Assembly: GCA_046538945.1 (NCBI GenBank)
Contig: JBKHHW010000014.1
Coordinates: forward strand, 1-36,563
DNA: 36,563 nucleotides
Direction of reading: 5' to 3'
Source: JAEZKC01 sp046538945
Lineage (GTDB): Bacteria; Fibrobacterota; Chitinivibrionia; Chitinivibrionales; Chitinispirillaceae
Shown: in pieces, positions 17,648 to 27,000 of the stretch
Layout: the number at the start of each line of letters is the position of its first letter
Position numbering within the stretch: position 1 is the stretch's first letter
The notes under the pieces: generated by a model
Databases searched by the model: none
What the model was told of the DNA's origin: nothing
The model's input: only the letters and a program-made list of their open reading frames with translations
Translations under genes and position numbers: made by a program

Positions 17648-18454
17648 TTAATTCATCGCTCCGCTGCGGTATCCATCAAGATCCAGGGAGACAAAGGTGA
17701 AACCGGCGTTTGTGCATATTTCTGAAATCTCCTCTCTCATTTCAAAAGCCCGGCCCAGTTCGCAGGGATCCACTTCAATACGGGCGAGGTTGTCATGACT
17801 GCGCACCCTGAGCTGATGAATCCCAAGCGCACGGATTTTCTCTTCGGACAGTTCCACTCTGCGAAGCTTACTTTTGGTGATGTTCTCCCCGTAGGGAAAC
17901 CGTGAAACGAGGCACGCCATTGATGGTTTTTCTGCTGTGGGCAGTTCCATCTGCCTGGAGAACTCCCTTATTTCCTTTTTGGAAAAAGCTGTCTCACAAA
18001 GAGGTGAACGGATATCCAGTTCTTTGAGAGCCCTGAGACCGGGACGGTAGTCCTGCAGGTCATCAACATTGCTGCCGTCCATGACAACACTGTAACCCTG
18101 TCGGGCGGCAAGAATCCGGATCTGCTCAAAAAAAGCCCGTTTGCAGTAATAACAGCGTTCCCGGGACGTAGTAGCGAACAGGCCCGTTTTTTGTTCATCG
18201 ATTCTGAGCATAAGGTGGGGAACATCGAGAGTTTGGGCGATCCGGGCAGACTGCTCCGATTCCGATTGCGGAAAAAAACTGGAGTTTGCGGTGACCAGAA
18301 GTACTTTGCCGGGTAGAACCTGTCTGGCAACAGCCGCAAGAAACGTACTGTCTACCCCTCCGGAGAAAGCGATGACTGCCGAAGAAAATTCGGCTATATT
18401 TTCTTTCAAAGCGTTCAATTTTTCTTGCACCCGAACCTCATATACTCTTGGCAT
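17648..18454 (-). CDS. larE: LarE-like ATP-dependent sacrificial sulfur transferase
   Basis: This 268-residue PP-loop protein has SGGVDS at 31-36, Cys101-Cys104 in ERCYYCKRAFF, GSNVDDLQDYRPG and Cys181 in MACLVSRFPYG. The last corresponds to the Cys that LarE of Lactobacillus sacrifices when it sulfurates the pyridinium dicarboxylate precursor of the nickel-pincer cofactor. larA, larB and larC are not in this window, so the product could serve a distant nickel-pincer enzyme or another sulfuration. An alternative GTG start at 18430, preceded by GAGG, is possible. It diverges from greA. A 291-base gap to the ettA start holds no other gene that I can see. Confidence 0.85.
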   Translation of the reverse strand: MPRVYEVRVQEKLNALKENIAEFSSAVIAFSGGVDSTFLAAVARQVLPGKVLLVTANSSFFPQSESEQSARIAQTLDVPHLMLRIDEQKTGLFATTSRERCYYCKRAFFEQIRILAARQGYSVVMDGSNVDDLQDYRPGLRALKELDIRSPLCETAFSKKEIREFSRQMELPTAEKPSMACLVSRFPYGENITKSKLRRVELSEEKIRALGIHQLRVRSHDNLARIEVDPCELGRAFEMREEISEICTNAGFTFVSLDLDGYRSGAMN

Positions 18455-18482
18455 TTAGTTTAACACTGATGTAATTTTTAAA

Positions 18483-18512
18483 TTGTAACCTAAAATCTTA
18501 ATTTACTATACG
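18483..18512 (+). promoter_or_regulatory. Candidate greA promoter
   Basis: TTGTAA (18483-18488) and TATACG (18507-18512) are separated by 18 bases. The sequence is AT-rich. A start near 18518 would place the leader hairpin at the 5-prime end of the transcript. Confidence 0.35.
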
Positions 18513-18557
18513 GCCTAGTTTTTTCGCTGCTTTATTCAGTGAAGAGGCCTTTTTTTA
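18512..18557 (+). terminator. Terminator-like structure in the greA leader
   Basis: GGCCT (18512-18516) can pair with AGGCC (18545-18549), enclosing CGCTG/CAGTG, and is followed at once by eight T residues (18550-18557). It lies 32 bases before greA. It could end transcripts before the gene (a leader RNA or attenuator) or terminate readthrough. The outer stem is only five base pairs. Confidence 0.4.
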
Positions 18558-18572
18558 TTTGGTGGCCGAATC

Positions 18573-18577
18573 GGAGG
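18573..18577 (+). promoter_or_regulatory. Ribosome binding site deciding the greA start
   Basis: GGAGG lies 11 bases before the ATG at 18589. It selects that ATG over the upstream in-frame TTG at 18559, which falls inside the terminator-like structure. Confidence 0.7.
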
Positions 18578-18588
18578 TAACAATTATC

Positions 18589-19059
18589 ATGGAAAAAGTT
18601 TATCTGACAAAGAATGGATATGAGAAACTCGTATCTGATCTCGAGTATCTGCAGACCACGAGAAGAAAAGAGATTGCTCAGCAGCTTGATCAGGCCCGCT
18701 CACATGGTGATCTGAGAGAAAACGCTGAGTACGAAGCTGCAAAACATGCTCTTCAGCTGAACGAGACCAGGATCAAAGAGATTCAGGAAAAAATCACCAG
18801 TGCGCAAATAGTGAGTACGGAGAATATCAGCACCGACAAGGTGATCATCGGCACAAAGGTGACACTCTGGGATTTTGCATTTGAGGAAGAGATCGAGTAT
18901 GAGATCACCGGTTCTGAAGAATCGGATCCCGCATCAGGAAAAATCTCCATCAACTCTCCTGTAGCGACTGCGCTGCTTGGACACAAAGTAGGAGAACAGG
19001 TCGAAGTACAGGCCCCCAGGGGAACGATGAAGTTTGAAATAAAAAAGATATCAAGATGA
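18589..19059 (+). CDS. greA: Transcription elongation factor GreA
   Basis: This 156-residue protein (E. coli GreA 158) starts MEKVYLTKNGYEKL. Its N-terminal coiled coil has the tip acidic residues in the segment ARSHGDLRENAEYEAAKHAL, which contains the conserved D.EN.EY. The C-terminal FKBP-like domain has VTLWDFAFEEEIEYEI and SPVATALLGHKVGEQVEV. GreA inserts into the RNA polymerase secondary channel and stimulates cleavage of backtracked RNA. Single gene with its own terminator. Confidence 0.96.
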   Translation: MEKVYLTKNGYEKLVSDLEYLQTTRRKEIAQQLDQARSHGDLRENAEYEAAKHALQLNETRIKEIQEKITSAQIVSTENISTDKVIIGTKVTLWDFAFEEEIEYEITGSEESDPASGKISINSPVATALLGHKVGEQVEVQAPRGTMKFEIKKISR

Positions 19060-19064
19060 TTCTG

Positions 19065-19090
19065 AAGCTGCCTCAAGGGGCAGCTTTTTT
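19065..19090 (+). terminator. Intrinsic terminator of greA
   Basis: AAGCTGCC / GGCAGCTT with loop TCAAGG (one extra T-G pair possible) runs straight into six T residues. It begins six bases after the greA stop. Confidence 0.9.
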
Positions 19091-19192
19091 AATATCGGCA
19101 GAAACCAGCCTGACCTTTGCCTCCCCACTTGACCCCGCAGCTCCCTTTTCATATATTGATATTACCGCGCAGTACTGCACTCTATCACTCTT

Positions 19193-19220
19193 AACTGGCT
19201 TATAACCTCTTCAGCCAGTT
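19193..19220. promoter_or_regulatory. Inverted repeat upstream of otsAB, possible operator
   Basis: AACTGGCT (19193-19200) and AGCCAGTT (19213-19220) are perfect eight-base inverted arms 12 bases apart, about 95 bases before the otsAB start. The spacer begins TATAAC, which resembles a -10 element, so a dimeric regulator bound here would cover a promoter. No good -35 was found at 16-18 bases. Confidence 0.4.
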
Positions 19221-19313
19221 GATTGCCAGACTATTTACTTTCATGAACTTCTATTCCGATGGCGGCATTCTATATTCGGAATTCGAACATTTACCCGGGG
19301 AGCAGCAAGCAAC

Positions 19314-21521
19314 ATGAGACGAATCATTCTTGTATCCAACCGTCTGCCGATAACCGTGGATAAACGAAAAGGTGTACTCCATTACCATCACAGTGTCGGG
19401 GGTTTGGCTACCGGCCTTGACACATTTCATCAGAGCCGGGAGTGCATGTGGATAGGCTGGCCGGGCATTGCCAGTGACAGAACCAAAGAAGCGGAAAAAA
19501 ACCAGATCACGGAGACGCTTTCCGAAAGCCGCTGCATACCAGTTTTTCTTTCCAGAGCTGAAATAGACAAATTCTACAACGGTTTTTCCAACAGAACCAT
19601 CTGGCCTCTTTTTCACTACTTTCCCCAGCACGCGGTGTTCCAGTCCGATCTCTGGGACTCCTATCTGCATGTCAACAGGGTTTTCTGTGAGGAGATAGTC
19701 AAGCAGGCCAAAGAAGGTGATCTGATATGGGTACACGATTACCAGCTCATGCTCCTGCCTTCTTTACTTAGAGAACGGATGCCGAATGCGACTATAGGCT
19801 TTTTCCTCCACATACCCTTTCCATCACTTGAAACGTTCCGGCTTCTGCCGTGGAGAAATGAGCTGCTGCAGGGCCTTATGGGTTCCGATCTCATCGGCTT
19901 TCACACTTACGACTATCTCCGTCATTTTCTCAACAGCACACGACGGCTGCTGGGTTACGAGAACACGTTCTGCCAGATTTCCTACCAGGGACGAACAATC
20001 AAGTCCGATGTCTTTCCCATGGGAATCGATTACAAGCGTTTCTCACAGATAAACACACTTCCGGAGGTGCAAAAAGAGGAAAAAAGCATCAGGCGCAAAG
20101 TCGGCAACCAGAAGCTGATCATAGCGATCGACCGTCTGGATTACACAAAAGGGATTCTTCAACGCCTGGAGGCGTTCGATCTGTTTCTTGACCGTTACCC
20201 GCGCCAGAGAGGCAAGGTCACCATGTTTCTTATCGAGGTCCCCTCAAGGACTTCCGTGGAGTCCTACAGACAGCTCAAAAAGCAGATAGACGAGCTGATC
20301 GGGCGCATCAATGGAAAACATGGAAACATCGGCTGGGTCCCTGTTCTCAACCTCTACCGCACGCTGCCTTTTTCGACATTGGGAGCGTTGTACCATACCT
20401 GCGATATCGCACTGGTGACTCCCTTGAGGGACGGAATGAATCTGGTGGCTAAGGAGTATGTTGCCACAAAGCAGGATACCCCCGGAGTGCTCATCCTCAG
20501 TGAAATGGCCGGAGCTGCAAGGGAGATGGGTGAAGCTCTGATTGTCAACCCCAACAACATCGGAGAGATCGCGGAGACTATTCGTGAAGCATTGGAGATG
20601 AGCGAAGAGGAGCAGAAGAACCGGATGCGCAACATGCAGACCCGGCTGCGGCGCTATGATGTCAGACGCTGGGCTCAGGATTTCGTTGCGAAACTGGAAG
20701 GGGCTCTGGAGTTAAGAAGAAAACTCAAAACGCACCAATTGTCAGATAGGAACAGGGAACATCTGCTTAAGAAAGCCGCCCAGTCACAAAAAACTCTCAT
20801 ACTTCTTGATTACGATGGAACCCTGGTGAACTTTCAGGACAAACCGCAAAAAGCATCTCCTGACAAAAAGCTTCTGAAACTGCTGAAGAAACTGAATGCT
20901 GAGCCGGCAAACACCGTGGTTATTATTTCCGGCAGGGACAAGAACTCCCTGGAGAAATGGTTCGGGGATACAGAGCTTACCCTTTGCGCGGAACACGGGG
21001 TGTGGATAAAGGAACCTAACGGCCAATGGGATACAATCGAGCCTCAACAGGATCAGTGGAAAAAGGAGATCACCCCCCTCATGCAGCTCTTCACCGACAG
21101 AACCCCGGGAGCTCTGCTTGAGGAGAAGGACTACTCTCTTGCTTTCCACTACCGGAACGCCGATCCGGAACTGGCTGATTTGAGAGTGAGGGAACTCATG
21201 GATGCTCTGATTCACCTTGTCTCCAATCTCAATCTGAGCGTCATGGAGGGCAACAGAGTCATAGAGGTGAAAAATGCCGGTATCAATAAAGGAATTGTAG
21301 CTTCAAAATTTCTTGAACGCAGTGAATGGGATCTGGTTGTGGCTGCCGGAGATGATGTGACGGATGAATACCTTTTCTCCAGCCTTCCAACCAACGCCTA
21401 CAGCATAAAAGTGGGGCTGGAACCGTCCAAAGCCCGATTCAGCCTGCAATCAGTGGAGCACATACGTGAGCTTCTCCAGCAGATAGGCGATGTAAGCAGT
21501 CCCGCCTACCAGACGGTCTGA
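19314..21521 (+). CDS. Bifunctional trehalose-6-phosphate synthase/phosphatase (OtsA-OtsB fusion)
   Basis: This is a 735-residue fusion. Residues 1 to about 470 are a GT20 trehalose-6-phosphate synthase: SNRLP at 8-12, SVGGLATGL at 27-35, WVHDYQLMLLP, HIPFPSLETFRLLPWR, RLDYTKGI and PLRDGMNLVAKEYVA. Residues about 490-735 are a HAD-type trehalose phosphatase: DYDGTL from 499, IISGRD, then AAGDDVTDEYLF with the metal-binding Asp pair. It converts UDP-glucose and glucose-6-phosphate to trehalose. The ATG follows GGGGAG. The order synthase-phosphatase in one chain is known from several bacterial phyla and eukaryotes. The downstream ugp gene makes its donor substrate. Confidence 0.94.
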   Translation: MRRIILVSNRLPITVDKRKGVLHYHHSVGGLATGLDTFHQSRECMWIGWPGIASDRTKEAEKNQITETLSESRCIPVFLSRAEIDKFYNGFSNRTIWPLFHYFPQHAVFQSDLWDSYLHVNRVFCEEIVKQAKEGDLIWVHDYQLMLLPSLLRERMPNATIGFFLHIPFPSLETFRLLPWRNELLQGLMGSDLIGFHTYDYLRHFLNSTRRLLGYENTFCQISYQGRTIKSDVFPMGIDYKRFSQINTLPEVQKEEKSIRRKVGNQKLIIAIDRLDYTKGILQRLEAFDLFLDRYPRQRGKVTMFLIEVPSRTSVESYRQLKKQIDELIGRINGKHGNIGWVPVLNLYRTLPFSTLGALYHTCDIALVTPLRDGMNLVAKEYVATKQDTPGVLILSEMAGAAREMGEALIVNPNNIGEIAETIREALEMSEEEQKNRMRNMQTRLRRYDVRRWAQDFVAKLEGALELRRKLKTHQLSDRNREHLLKKAAQSQKTLILLDYDGTLVNFQDKPQKASPDKKLLKLLKKLNAEPANTVVIISGRDKNSLEKWFGDTELTLCAEHGVWIKEPNGQWDTIEPQQDQWKKEITPLMQLFTDRTPGALLEEKDYSLAFHYRNADPELADLRVRELMDALIHLVSNLNLSVMEGNRVIEVKNAGINKGIVASKFLERSEWDLVVAAGDDVTDEYLFSSLPTNAYSIKVGLEPSKARFSLQSVEHIRELLQQIGDVSSPAYQTV

Positions 21522-21539
21522 GCACCCCTCACGCTTTCA

Positions 21540-21569
21540 CCGGCGTACAGAAACAGTTCTGTACGCCGG
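21540..21569 (+). terminator. Strong hairpin after otsAB
   Basis: CCGGCGTACAGAA / TTCTGTACGCCGG is a perfect 13-base-pair stem with a four-base loop, 18 bases after the stop. There is only a weak T-rich tail (CTTAACCTGTTGCATTTT). It may be a terminator or an mRNA-stabilising hairpin. Confidence 0.65.
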
Positions 21570-21594
21570 CTTAACCTGTTGCATTTTACTCCCC

Positions 21595-21615
21595 CTCTTC
21601 AGCTGCACAGAAGAG
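21595..21615 (+). repeat. Six-base inverted repeat CTCTTC/GAAGAG
   Basis: CTCTTC (21595-21600) and GAAGAG (21610-21615) flank a nine-base loop, between the otsAB terminator and the ugp promoter. Its function is not evident. Confidence 0.25.
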
Positions 21616-21712
21616 ACATCAGGGTGCATGAACGCACAACTTTCCAGATCCGATTAGGTGAAGTGTTTGCTGACACTAAAAAAGGAACGGGGTTTGCACT
21701 GCTAAAAAATGA

Positions 21713-21741
21713 TTTACCCATTGGGGGAACAAATTTATATT
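21713..21741 (+). promoter_or_regulatory. Candidate ugp promoter
   Basis: TTTACC (21713-21718), 17 bases, TATATT (21736-21741). The -10 matches five of six consensus bases. A start near 21748 would leave a 22-base leader to the ATG at 21770, or 55 bases to the ATG at 21803. Confidence 0.5.
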
Positions 21742-21769
21742 TAAAAATTGTATTCTGAACCGATTCAAA

Positions 21770-23233
21770 ATGCATCACCCCAAAAAAAGCAAAGTAATTT
21801 CTATGGCGGATCATTCAGTGAACGGCAACGGTGTCGATAAAAGTTGTTTTTTTCTGGAAAAAATGGAGAAGGAAAATCTGCCTAAAGTGGCCGTGGATTC
21901 TTTTCTGCATTACTACTCTCTTCTGTCACAGGGCAAAACCGGCTGTATACCGGAGGGTGACCTGAACCCTGTTGAATCCGATGAGATAGAGGATATTCAG
22001 GATCTGGAAAGGTGGAGTTCCGCAGGCAGGAAAGCCCTGTCCAGAGCGGTCGTGATCAAGCTCAACGGTGGACTGGGCACTACGATGGGCCTCTCCAGAG
22101 CCAAATCCCTCATACCGGTCAAAAACGGATGCTCATTTCTGGACATCACAGCTCTTCAGATCCGCAATCTCAACAGCAGGTTCGGAATCTCGATTCCGCT
22201 TATTCTGATGAACAGTTTCAAAACGGAGCAGGACTCCCTTGAAGCTCTTTCCAGGTACCCGGATCTCAAAACAGATATCCCGTTTTCATTTCTACAGCAC
22301 AAATTTCCAAAGATACTGCGTTCTGATCTGATGCCGGCCACCTACCCCCAGAATCCGCAACTGGAATGGAATCCACCCGGACACGGGGATCTGTACCCTG
22401 CTTTTCTGACCTCGGGAATTCTCGATCAGCTGATTCAGAAGGGGTACCGCTATGCATTCGTTTCCAATGCAGACAACCTTGGAGCAACACTCGATACCGA
22501 TATTCTGGGGTATTTCGCGGAAAAAAGGCTGTCCTTTCTGATGGAAGTTACCGACAGGACATACATGGACCGCAAAGGAGGCCATCTGGCACGGCTAAAA
22601 AACGGAAAGCTTATCCTCAGAGAGGCGGCCCAATGCCACAAAGAAGATCTGCCCAGTTTCAGAAACATCAAACGCCACCGTTTTTTCAATACAAACAATC
22701 TCTGGATTGATCTTGTTGCACTCAAAACAGTTCTGGAAAAGAAAAACAACCTGCTTGACCTGCCCATGATACGCAACAAAAAGAGGCTCGACCCGAGAAA
22801 CAGCCAATCGCCAGAGGTGCTTCAGCTGGAAAGCGCAATGGGTTCGGCCATTTCGGTGTTCGAGAATGCCGATGCGGTGAGAGTCACCAGATCCCGTTTT
22901 GCCCCCGTTAAAAACTGTGAAGAACTGCTTCTTCTGTGGTCCGACTACTATCTGCTCACCGAAGACTGCCGCATTACCCGGAATCCCTGCCGAAAGGCGT
23001 CCCGAGTGAATATCGACCTGGATCCGGAATACTACAGTATCATTGACCAGCTCTTTGAACGCTTTCCCGATGGAGTCCCGTCGTTGGTGGAATGTGAATC
23101 ACTCAAAATTGTTGGCGATGTCAGGTTCGGAAAAAATGTGGTGGTGAAGGGAGAAGTATCCATTAACAATTCCCGTTCGAAACCCGCCTACATACCCGAC
23201 AACACTCATCTAAGCGGAGATATAATTCTCTGA
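21770..23233 (+). CDS. UTP-glucose-1-phosphate uridylyltransferase, eukaryotic-like UDPGP family
   Basis: This 487-residue protein is of the UDPGP family, unlike the GalU type of most bacteria. Motifs: KLNGGLGTTMGLSRAKSLIPV-type nucleotide loop at about 97-117, ILMNSF, NPPGHGDLY at 201-209 and SNADNLGATLD at 232-242. The C-terminus has beta-helix turns (LKIVGDVRFGKNVVVKGEV). It makes UDP-glucose from UTP and glucose-1-phosphate in the cytoplasm. The start is uncertain: the ATGs at 21770 and 21803 (MADHSVNG) both lack a clear ribosome binding site. It lies about 250 bases after otsAB with its own likely promoter; together they form a trehalose supply locus. Confidence 0.92.
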   Translation: MHHPKKSKVISMADHSVNGNGVDKSCFFLEKMEKENLPKVAVDSFLHYYSLLSQGKTGCIPEGDLNPVESDEIEDIQDLERWSSAGRKALSRAVVIKLNGGLGTTMGLSRAKSLIPVKNGCSFLDITALQIRNLNSRFGISIPLILMNSFKTEQDSLEALSRYPDLKTDIPFSFLQHKFPKILRSDLMPATYPQNPQLEWNPPGHGDLYPAFLTSGILDQLIQKGYRYAFVSNADNLGATLDTDILGYFAEKRLSFLMEVTDRTYMDRKGGHLARLKNGKLILREAAQCHKEDLPSFRNIKRHRFFNTNNLWIDLVALKTVLEKKNNLLDLPMIRNKKRLDPRNSQSPEVLQLESAMGSAISVFENADAVRVTRSRFAPVKNCEELLLLWSDYYLLTEDCRITRNPCRKASRVNIDLDPEYYSIIDQLFERFPDGVPSLVECESLKIVGDVRFGKNVVVKGEVSINNSRSKPAYIPDNTHLSGDIIL

Positions 23234-23342
23234 GGATATTTGCCCCCTACCCAAACTCAAAGCCTCTAATGTAATTTTAGATAGTATCGATAACATTACT
23301 GGCCAACGGCAATAATTCAATCCGGGAAGACTATACAGAGTG

Positions 23343-23355
23343 CGCTCAATGAGCG
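23343..23355 (+). repeat. Small hairpin upstream of the orphan gene
   Basis: CGCTC-AAT-GAGCG, 29 bases before the start at 23384. The 150-base gap after ugp holds nothing else that I can support. Confidence 0.25.
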
Positions 23356-23383
23356 AATGATGTAAACCGCCGAAGTAATAAGT

Positions 23384-23923
23384 ATGCTAAAAGGTCTGTA
23401 CAATCATTTGAAAAATACAATTCTGCCCTACAAGACTGCGGCCCCCCATATTATGCCCTACCCTCTGCGCCAGTATCTGCTCGAAAGTTATGAAAGCAGA
23501 CGGACAAACCAACTGCCCCGCCGTCTCAACCGTGATATACCCATACAAATTGATGATCAGGACGATAATGACTCACTTACAGAGTTCTGTAATATTTTCT
23601 GCATGGTAAAAACCAACCACACGTTCCGGGTCGAGCTGATCGGGAAATTCCCCATCACAAGAGAAATGGCGGAACTGGCGGAAATCTATGGAGGGTATGC
23701 AGACTCTTTACGCTGCAAAGTTGCAATGAATTTGTCGGTAAACCAGATTGATGTGTTGGTTGATTTGGCCCGAGAGATCAGAAAGACCGCCATGATGGGA
23801 CCTCTGGTAAGTAATCCCAGATGGTACAGGATTTCAGCCCGCACCATAAGCTCTCTTCACCGCTTCGTAAGAATAATTAAAGAGTATTCAGGCCGGAGTG
23901 TTGTTCCTGCTAACGGGAAATAG
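23384..23923 (+). CDS. Hypothetical protein, 179 residues
   Basis: I do not recognise this protein. It begins MLKGLYNHLKNTILPYKTAA, has a basic segment with RRTNQLPRRLNRD, then an acidic patch (DDQDDND), the beta-like segment TFRVELIGKFPIT, and a helical C-terminus with ISARTISSLHRFVRIIKEY. There is no signal peptide, membrane segment or obvious catalytic motif, so it is probably cytoplasmic. The ribosome binding site is weak (GAAG). It stands alone between ugp and tssM, and points toward the leftward T6SS genes, so it is not in their operon. Codon use appears similar to its neighbours, which supports a real gene. Confidence 0.65.
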   Translation: MLKGLYNHLKNTILPYKTAAPHIMPYPLRQYLLESYESRRTNQLPRRLNRDIPIQIDDQDDNDSLTEFCNIFCMVKTNHTFRVELIGKFPITREMAELAEIYGGYADSLRCKVAMNLSVNQIDVLVDLAREIRKTAMMGPLVSNPRWYRISARTISSLHRFVRIIKEYSGRSVVPANGK

Positions 23924-24028
23924 CCCCGTGGTCCGTGGTCTGTAAAATTACGGTGATTTCCTTGGAATATCATGACTCTTCTCAGCTGAAACTGGCCCAT
24001 TCTCAAAAGTTCCCCCGGGTATAACGCC

Positions 24029-27000
24029 TCAGTGCTGAAAAAGCTCTGCCGGACAGTTCAGCTCTTTTAAAACAGGATTGCTGAAAGGGCTTTCGGAACT
24101 GGTTCTGATTCTGGCCTTCAGCTGAAGAGCATACAGTTTCTGCATACTTACCTGCCACTTGGCAATCTGCACGGTACTGCTCATATTCTGCAGCTGCGCC
24201 GCCTCGAAAAGTTTCATCACCCCCCAGTTCCCCTGATATCTGATCTCCTGATACGTACTCTCCCCCGTTGCGATCCGCAATACAGCAGTTTTGACCGGAC
24301 CTCTCGAAGGCCAGTAAAGAACAAAAGGATTACCCCCGGGAAGGAGCTGGTATTGTTCATTTCCGAAGATAAACTCAGCCCGGTTCACAATGGATGCGGA
24401 AGGATGAACAGCTATCTCTACCTGCTTGCGAGTACCATCAGAGCGAAAAAAAAGATTGCTGATCTTTTCAGACATGTTCAGAAAAGAACCTATCTGATTA
24501 TCAAACTCGAGCCTGAAACCGTTATCGTATTTCGTTGCAACCCATCCCTTTGGTGTTCTGGTGAGATAAATAGCGAGATAACTGTCATAAAAACTCCACA
24601 ACAAACCAGTACCAGGACGGAAGAACTCCTCAAAATCCTCAAGCGATGCATCCGGTCCGTTTTTTGAAAACGGGTAACGCCCCTGCAGCTTTTCCATAAA
24701 GGGTTGATAGATATCTCTTTTCCAAACTGAATTCAAACTATTTCTGAATATGGCAGAAACTGACGATGCGCTCTGTTCCATGGGTTCCGACATAAGCGGA
24801 TGAAGAGAAGAACTTAACTCGGCAGGCAGACTCTCCAGAGTTTTTTTCAAATCCAGGGCATAACAGCGAAAGGGATCGTTTTCCGGACTACTGAAAGCGG
24901 TAACCATATCCTTATCTGTTGCGGATTCCAAAGCGCTGATTCTCCTCTCCAGCTCACTAGTGGCTTTACTGTACTGGCCGATTCCCACTTCGGCAAAAGG
25001 CTGCAGAGATGTGAACATCATCTGTACTTTGGTAAACTGTTCCTCCCTTCCCGAAGATATCCGATCAAGTGCCGATGACAGTTTATCGGATTGTCCGAAT
25101 TTCTTTTCGATACCAGCGACAACTCCCGGGCGCTCTCCATTCTGACCTGCAGATCTAAGCTGAGTGTAGTGGCAAAGGCCTGCAATCAGTTGAGTGAGCT
25201 CCGAATTGGCGGATGACAATTCATGAAGTAACTTCCTGCAGTGGGTCAGGTCTGTTTGTTCTCTAAAATGTATATTCTGCATAAACGACAGCCATTCACG
25301 AATGAAGTCATCGGCATACAATCGGGTCATTTCATTCATTATTCCCTTGCTATCAACTTCAAATGAACTCTTTTTCGCTCCCACCACCCAGTCATCTCTG
25401 AAGGGATCTTCTGCTGCCACTTTGAATGATTCATGAACAATCTGTTCCCACCCGTTTTGCGTAAATATCGAGCTTATTGTATGATCCGATGCTAGAACCC
25501 CCTCCCCTTTCTTTCTCTTGAGGATCTGATCTAGAGTGACAACCGGGGCCTCCGAAACAAGCCGATGTACGAGGTTGCTGTAGATTGCTTTTGTACTTGG
25601 TTTTCGATTGAGGCGTTGACGGGCATTCTCCACGACCTTTTCGTTTTTCGGAAACGAGGGGAATTCACCTCTTTTAAGGTAAAACAGGCACGTACCTATG
25701 CTTTCATCCAGAACACTCCTGATGCTTTCGTCTCTTTGTGGTTTTCCGGACAGATTGAACACTCTCCCAGCAGATTCCCGCAGCAGAGAGCCTGAGAGTA
25801 CAGTATCCAAAGACATCTGCCGATCGGCCCCCTGAGACACGGAGAGATAGACTTTGAGAGAATTGTAAAGTTTTTCATATCTGTTTCCGGCGATTTCACC
25901 CCTGTAACCTGACATTCTGTATATATCGTATTCAAGAAATTTACAGGCTGGGCTTATGACAAGGCGATTTGCCTCATTCACATAGACAGGCTTGATTTTT
26001 TCGATCACTCTGTCGGGTTTGAAAAGAACTCCGCCCGGATCCACGAAAAATGATCTGTCAACCTCCTCCTGAAGAAGAACCAGCATTCTACGCAGTTTCT
26101 CCAGCCTGACCAGTCTGTCCCCAATTGCAGCAGATTCGGAGGCAGGGATGTTACCAAGCTCTGTCTTTACCGAATTCAACAAAGTCATGCTTTTCAATCC
26201 GGAGAAGAATACCATACCGGATAAAAACAGAAACAACAAACTTAGAATCGCAACAGCAGCATAGCTCATTATCCGGCGCCTGCGTCTCTGCCTCAAATTT
26301 AATCTGACCAGGGGTTTGTCTTTTGGAATGACTTCCCGTAGCAGTGATGAGGCAAAAACATTTCTGCAGGCTGCTGCAGTACTTGCGTTTCTCCCTGCAG
26401 TAATACTTTCCGTATTGAACGTACTGATACTCCCCAAACCATCTCCAGGCAGCGAATCTATGGTGCTGTTCGATCTTTTAAGCGATCCAGTAAAGAAAAA
26501 AGCTCTGAAATCAGGATCTCCCCCGTACTCACTTTTTCTGAACAGTTCACTCACCAGCAGACTCAGATTATCTTTGACACATTGAAACTCCAGAACGAAA
26601 CGGCAGATCGTCTCTCTTTCCCTCGAGCTTTTCGTGTTTAAAAGCTTGTCGGTCCTCAAATCGCCGAGAAGTGCGCTCACCTCCCGAAATTTGTCCTCAA
26701 ACTGTTTTTTTGCCGGCTGAGCTGATAATGAACAATCCAGGACCGCACCCAGAACAAGACTCCGGTCAGATGATATCTGCTCAGCAAAGTATTCGCTAAA
26801 ACCCGCCAATTCATCTGTTTTACTGTAAACAAGGTATACCGGAAATTCGACTCCACACTGTACAATCATAGAATCGATAACAGATCGGAGTCGTGAGGCC
26901 AGTTCGAGCACGGCGTTACTTTCAGAACCAATGACTTCCTCTAAACTTACAACCAGAACCAATCCGTCAACGGGTCTTCTTTTCCTTATTCTTTTCAGGG

